The notes beneath the pieces are model-generated. The model saw nothing but the letters and a program-made list of their open reading frames with translations, was not told the DNA's origin and searched no databases. Source: Earliella scabrosa (Eukaryota > Basidiomycota > Agaricomycetes > Polyporales > Polyporaceae). From it: 64,000 nucleotides of DNA. The stretch lies in contig JABYQQ010000025.1 of NCBI GenBank assembly GCA_022605405.1, positions 124,001 through 188,000 of the forward strand, in the 5' to 3' direction. The translations under genes were made by a program, and so were the position numbers. Of the stretch, positions 60,252-64,000 are shown one piece after another (position 1 is the stretch's first letter; the number at the start of each line of letters is the position of its first letter).

Positions 60252-63200
60252 TCACAGGCCAAAGTCGTACAAGGCGCGCTGGACGTTCTCGAGCCGCTTC
60301 TTCTTCGCGAGCAGCTCGTCCCGGGTCGCGACGATCGTCGGGTCCTCCGCAATGTACGAGTCACAGCGCGCGGCCGCGTTCGCCGCTCCAAGGCCAAGGC
60401 GCGTGAAGAGCTCATGCGGGAGCGCGTCCGCGAACGCGTACAGGAAGTGATGGTCGATCGACAGCGGGATGTAGTCGATAACGCGCTGTCGTTGGCCTAT
60501 CAGCACACAACTCCACAGAAATTGGAGGCGGAAAGAGTGAAGAAGAAAGAAAGAGAGAGGGAAGAAAGAGAGAGGGAAGAAAGAGAGAGACGCACCTTGT
60601 ACGCGACCTGGAAGTATGCGCGGACCTCGGCCATCACCTGCAGCTCGTCCTCATACTCGTCGGGCGGGTTCAGCTTCCCGAGATCCTCCGCCGAGATGCC
60701 CTCGTATCCGAGCTCGACGAGGTTGGCGAGCGTCTTCTTGATGAGCTTCGCCTTCTTCTCCTTGTCCTCGGAGGACTCGTGTTGTTGTTGAGGCGGTGCG
60801 CGCGAAGTCGACGCCGGCGTCCCGAATGCGAAGGCAACGGAGCCAGAAGCCGGAGCAGACTTGACGGGGACGCTATCTTCCTCCTCTGACGACTCGCCCT
60901 CGTCTGATGAGTCCGACGATTCATCCTCATCTTGTGACGAGGCGGCTTTCGCAGCAGGGGCCAGCCCACCGAATGGGGACGTCGTGGCGGCTGGCTTGGA
61001 CGGCTGCCCCCTGACAGCCTTCGCCGGAGCATCCTTGCGTGGGACTGGCGCACCGGTAGGTTTCGCCGGCGCTTTCTCAGTCGCAGCAGGGGTCCCAGCT
61101 GTAGCACGCAACATTGAACAGACGATATCAAGTGAGAGCAGGTCAAGACTTACGCGCTCTGAAGCTGAAGGGCTGACTGGCGGGAATGGGTGCACTGGCG
61201 GGGGTGACGCGCTCGGCAGGGCGGTTCCCGGCGCGGGCGTCTTTGTACTTGGCCAACCAGCCGTCCCGGGTCGTGGTGAGGTAGTGCAAGTTCTGTGTAT
61301 ACGGCGACGTCTCAAGCTGCAGCACCGTGCGCAGCTGGCTTACCGTCTTCTCGGTGCAGCTCTTGACGAGCTCGTTCGTGGCGGGGCTGATAAAGGTGAG
61401 GTAAGTACGGATCTGCAGCGTATGTCCTGAGACGAGCGGCTTACCCGACGATCGCCTTGAGGTTGCTGTAGCGATCAAAGTACAGACGAATGAGCTCCGC
61501 CACGGCAACTTTGAACATCTCCTGAACCTCGTTGAAGCATTGGAGCATGGACTTCTCCCATGATTGCTGGAACGCCTGGAGCAGGGCAAGCTTGGCCGCG
61601 TATGGGACATTCCCGGGAAGCTCACGGGTGATGGACCTGCACGACGGTCAGTGACAGAACACACTACACGCAATGATGCACAAGATACGAACGTGCTGAT
61701 ATGCCTCCTTACGTCCTCAAGATACATCACCGTACCATTGTACTTCTTCCCGCGCGCACTACGGTCGTTGGCGTCCACTCTGACGTACTGGGAGATATCT
61801 TGAGGAGCGTGCTTCTCGTCCTGGTACGGCACAAAAGGGGGTGCGGAAGAGCGGATCGTGAACTTGAAGCTCTCGTAGGTGCGACGAGTATTCTGGACAA
61901 GCTGCGTGTGCGTAGGGGAGCCTCGGATGCGCTGTGCGAGGTCATTGCAGAACGCCGTGACCAAGTCCACGACAAACGCAGTGGGTTCGGTGGTGATGGG
62001 GGGCGGAAGTGGCCTCAGCTGTTCGTTGCAGGTCTCGAGTTGCGCTGCAATCTGGTCCAGGAGCGCTGGAAGACTGGAATGATGCCGTAGTGAGTAAGTC
62101 CATGTTGACGGAAATACAGAATGGATACACGTACGACTCGCGAATGATCTGAGTCAGAAGCTTGCTAATGTTCTGCACCAGATTGTTCGTACCGAATCTG
62201 TGACGATGAGAGGAGCTTGCCCAAGGAACTGTATTCTGAAAAAATGCCAGCTCCGCCGCTCGAGCGTCGGCTGGAGAGATGCCGCGCAAGCGTTCGTCGT
62301 CGTCTGGCTGGCGAGTGCAGAAGTAACCGTGACGGAGCGGGTGACGACGCCCCTCTAGGACTTCCAGCCAAAGGTCACGGGCCTTCGTGGAGCCGGCAGC
62401 GAGCGTATCGGGCTTGGTCATCACACCTTCAAGCCGATCAGTGATATTGACGTGTGCGCTATGTGCGCGAGACTTACCTATTGTCCGTGATCCAGCGGGG
62501 TCTGCAAGTTGTGCGAGCCTTGCAGCCTTTTGGTTCTCAATGTCGTCTGCGTACGAACGTCAGATGAATGTCGACGCGACGCGATGATAAGATACGTACC
62601 GCTCATAGGCATCGTTACTAGGATGAGACTGTTACCCTTGATGTACGAATTGACCAGGTCTTCGATAAGGTTGACGATCTCGGCATCTGCGTTCTGCACT
62701 ATGCCAGGAAGATCGACGAATGACAAGTCCGCGAGGTCGGGACCCGTAAGCTCGACGCAGACGACGTTCCTCGAGAAGCGCAGAGACTTCTTGTCCTTGG
62801 ATTGGAGGTCGGCGTCGGTCATGTTCACGAACTTCGAACTATCGACTCCGGGACGAAGGACCGCGGCCTGAGCACGGCGCAGCATGGGTTCAACCTCTTG
62901 CTTATCGGTCAGGAGTGGCCCAAACTCGATCTCTTCCACCTCCTCGAGTCTCTGGTCTTTGCCTTCATCATACTCCCAGCGAATCTTAATTTGACAGCTC
63001 CATTCGCCAGATGAGTGAGCGAGGCGACATTCCATCGGACATCGCGTGCATGTCCCCGCATCGCGCGGAACGCTGATCTACATGAGTCGTCGTGAGGTGA
63101 GAGTGAAGTAGTAATCGTGAGACAAAGGCACTCACACCTGAGATGGCTTCCACAAGACTGGACTTCCCCGCGCTCTGGTTCCCAATCACAACGATACGTG

Positions 63201-63368
63201 GCAACTCGACGTCAATGTGAGCACTGCGACTGAAGTGAGCCTGGGGCAAGCACAGAAAGCGGACTAACGGACGTACCCTAGCGCTCTGAGCTGCCCTACA
63301 AACTCAATGAGCTCTTTGGAAGTCTTGCCGTAGTCTGTGTTCATAATCGTGGGTCCTTGAGAGGTCAT
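60252..63368 (-). CDS. Dynamin-like GTPase with long Ser/acid-rich linker (DLP2)
   Basis: Minus-strand gene starting at 63368 (MTSQGPTIMNTDYGKTSKEL), many short exons, roughly 750-800 aa. GTPase motifs: GNQSAGKSSLVEAI (G1), FVDLPGIVQNAD (G3) and MMTKPDT (G4), with VPRDAGTCTRCPMECRL across a splice junction. The stalk follows (HPLRHGYFCTRQPDDDERLR; FCNDLAQRIRGSPTHTQLVQ). Between the stalk and the GTPase effector domain lies a low-complexity linker of about 130 residues rich in Ala, Pro, Lys, Ser and acidic residues (TEKAPAKPTGAPVPRKDAPA; QDEDESSDSSDEGESSEEED). The effector domain ends the protein (VIDYIPLSIDHHFLYAFADA; KKRLENVQRALYDFGL). The acidic Ser runs resemble casein-kinase-2 sites. Paralogue of DLP1, which has only a short linker, so the two probably differ in regulation or partners. 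Confidence 0.87.
60541..60588 (+). repeat. Purine-rich repeat inside a DLP2 intron
   Basis: Units of about 16 bp (GAAAGAGAGAGGGAA) repeat three times. On the coding (minus) strand this is a CT-rich run inside the last intron, just after the donor, so it probably does no harm to splicing. Confidence 0.8.
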
Positions 63369-63671
63369 GACGAGAGATTCAAGCGAGTCTGCTAGGGCGT
63401 GATCAAGGCAACAAAGTTATACGGGACTAGCACAGCGATATCAAGCAAGATAGAGAAAGCAAGCAAAGCAAGAAACCGTAAGACAAACGTTCAGGATACT
63501 GAGGAGGAGAAGGGTGGACGAGAGGGAGGTAGTGGCGGAGATGGCGGTAGGGGAAGGACCACCCGACGACGCGAGTCGCCGGCGTCGGACGCGGCTGTGG
63601 CGTCAGCGTCTACTCACGCGACGCGACCGCCACGTGGTCAGACTCACACAACACGAGGCTACTCAACGTGG
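63369..63671. other. Upstream region of DLP2
   Basis: About 300 bp upstream of the DLP2 start, partly GA-rich. It should hold its promoter; no TATA box was fixed and no gene is seen. Confidence 0.35.
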
Positions 63672-63674
63672 TGA

Positions 63675-63859
63675 CACGACGGGCATACCGGAATATTCGC
63701 CGGTCGAAAAGTGGTTGAAAATGAGTGGCACGAGCTTACCTTTTCGGCGGACCTGCCACTTTTGGACCACTTTTAGCACAACCAGCCGAAAAGGGTAAGC
63801 CCGTGCCACTCATTTTCGCCCACTTTTCGACCGGCAAAAATTCTGGTATGCCCGTCGTG
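63675..63859. mobile_element. Fold-back MITE-like element (185 bp) with TGA target-site duplication
   Basis: The left arm (63675-63748) and right arm (63785-63859) are nearly perfect inverted repeats of about 74 bp around a 36-bp loop. Both ends read CACGACGGGCATACC going inward; further inside, GCCGGTCGAAAAGTGG and AAAATGAGTGGCACG are shared. TGA occurs directly on both sides (63672-63674 and 63860-63862), consistent with a 3-bp target duplication as in PIF/Harbinger-type elements. There is no coding capacity. If transcribed, the arms would fold into a long hairpin. Confidence 0.8.
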
Positions 63860-63862
63860 TGA

Positions 63863-64000
63863 CGCAACCGGTTGGCCGGCGCGGCGGTCCGGCTATTGCC
63901 GGGCGCTCTTCCGGTGCCCGCTCGGGCGCTTACACGTCACCGCCGATCTCTCCAGGCCGCTCGCCATCCGACCGATGCAGTGCACTGCGTCCCCCAGCCT
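63863..64000. other. Right edge of window
   Basis: 138 bp of GC-rich sequence after the fold-back element; nothing recognised, too short to judge. Confidence 0.3.

Overview
The window is nuclear DNA of a filamentous basidiomycete, most likely an Agaricomycete (wood- or litter-decay type). The grounds are: almost every gene is cut by many 45-70 bp GT...AG introns; coding GC is moderately high; and the gene content fits (lysophospholipase, a FunK1-type kinase fragment, a secreted GH43 glycosidase, expanded F-box and WD40 families, dynamin-like GTPases). No rRNA, convincing tRNA, CRISPR array or prokaryotic operon was seen.

Layout. 1-1.1 kb: 3' end of a lysophospholipase gene. 1.3-12.5 kb: two F-box-WD40 genes (FW1, FW2) around a lone FunK1-like C-lobe gene, with two diverged copies of a non-coding repeat about 3.2 kb apart. 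12.5-17.8 kb: gene-poor. 17.8-19.1 kb: secreted GH43 enzyme, seven exons whose sum is in frame. 19.6-22.0 kb: FW3, with a frame disruption that a 53-bp intron would rescue. 22.5-23.7 kb (minus): secreted solute-binding-protein-like protein. 23.7-29.7 kb: gene-poor, holding a 960-bp hAT-like element with an 8-bp target-site duplication. 29.7-32.0 kb: FW4. 32.2-32.9 kb (minus): WD40 pseudogene. 33-38.4 kb: gene-poor, with a degenerate tandem array. 38.4-40.8 kb: FW5. 41.0-41.3 kb: second WD40 relic. 41.6-43.2 kb: F-box gene without WD40 (FB1). 43.9-56.0 kb: three paralogues (GW1 minus, GW2 plus, GW3 plus) that join a conserved N-terminal domain of unknown function to a WD40 propeller, with another F-box gene (FB2) among them. 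56.8-63.4 kb: two convergent dynamin-like GTPase genes (DLP1, DLP2). The right edge carries a 185-bp fold-back element with TGA target-site duplication.

The most striking feature is modular. Eight genes (FW1-5, GW1-3) end in the same kind of WD40 propeller, carried on one terminal exon that in every case follows a phase-1 intron. Two unrelated N-terminal heads (F-box; the GW domain) are attached to it, and WD40-only relics and a WD40-less F-box gene lie nearby. The three GW genes also share 42-, 57- and 76-nt mini-exons between head and propeller. This looks like a local birth-and-death cluster with exon shuffling of a recognition propeller. A role in degradation, allorecognition or innate-type sensing is inference only.
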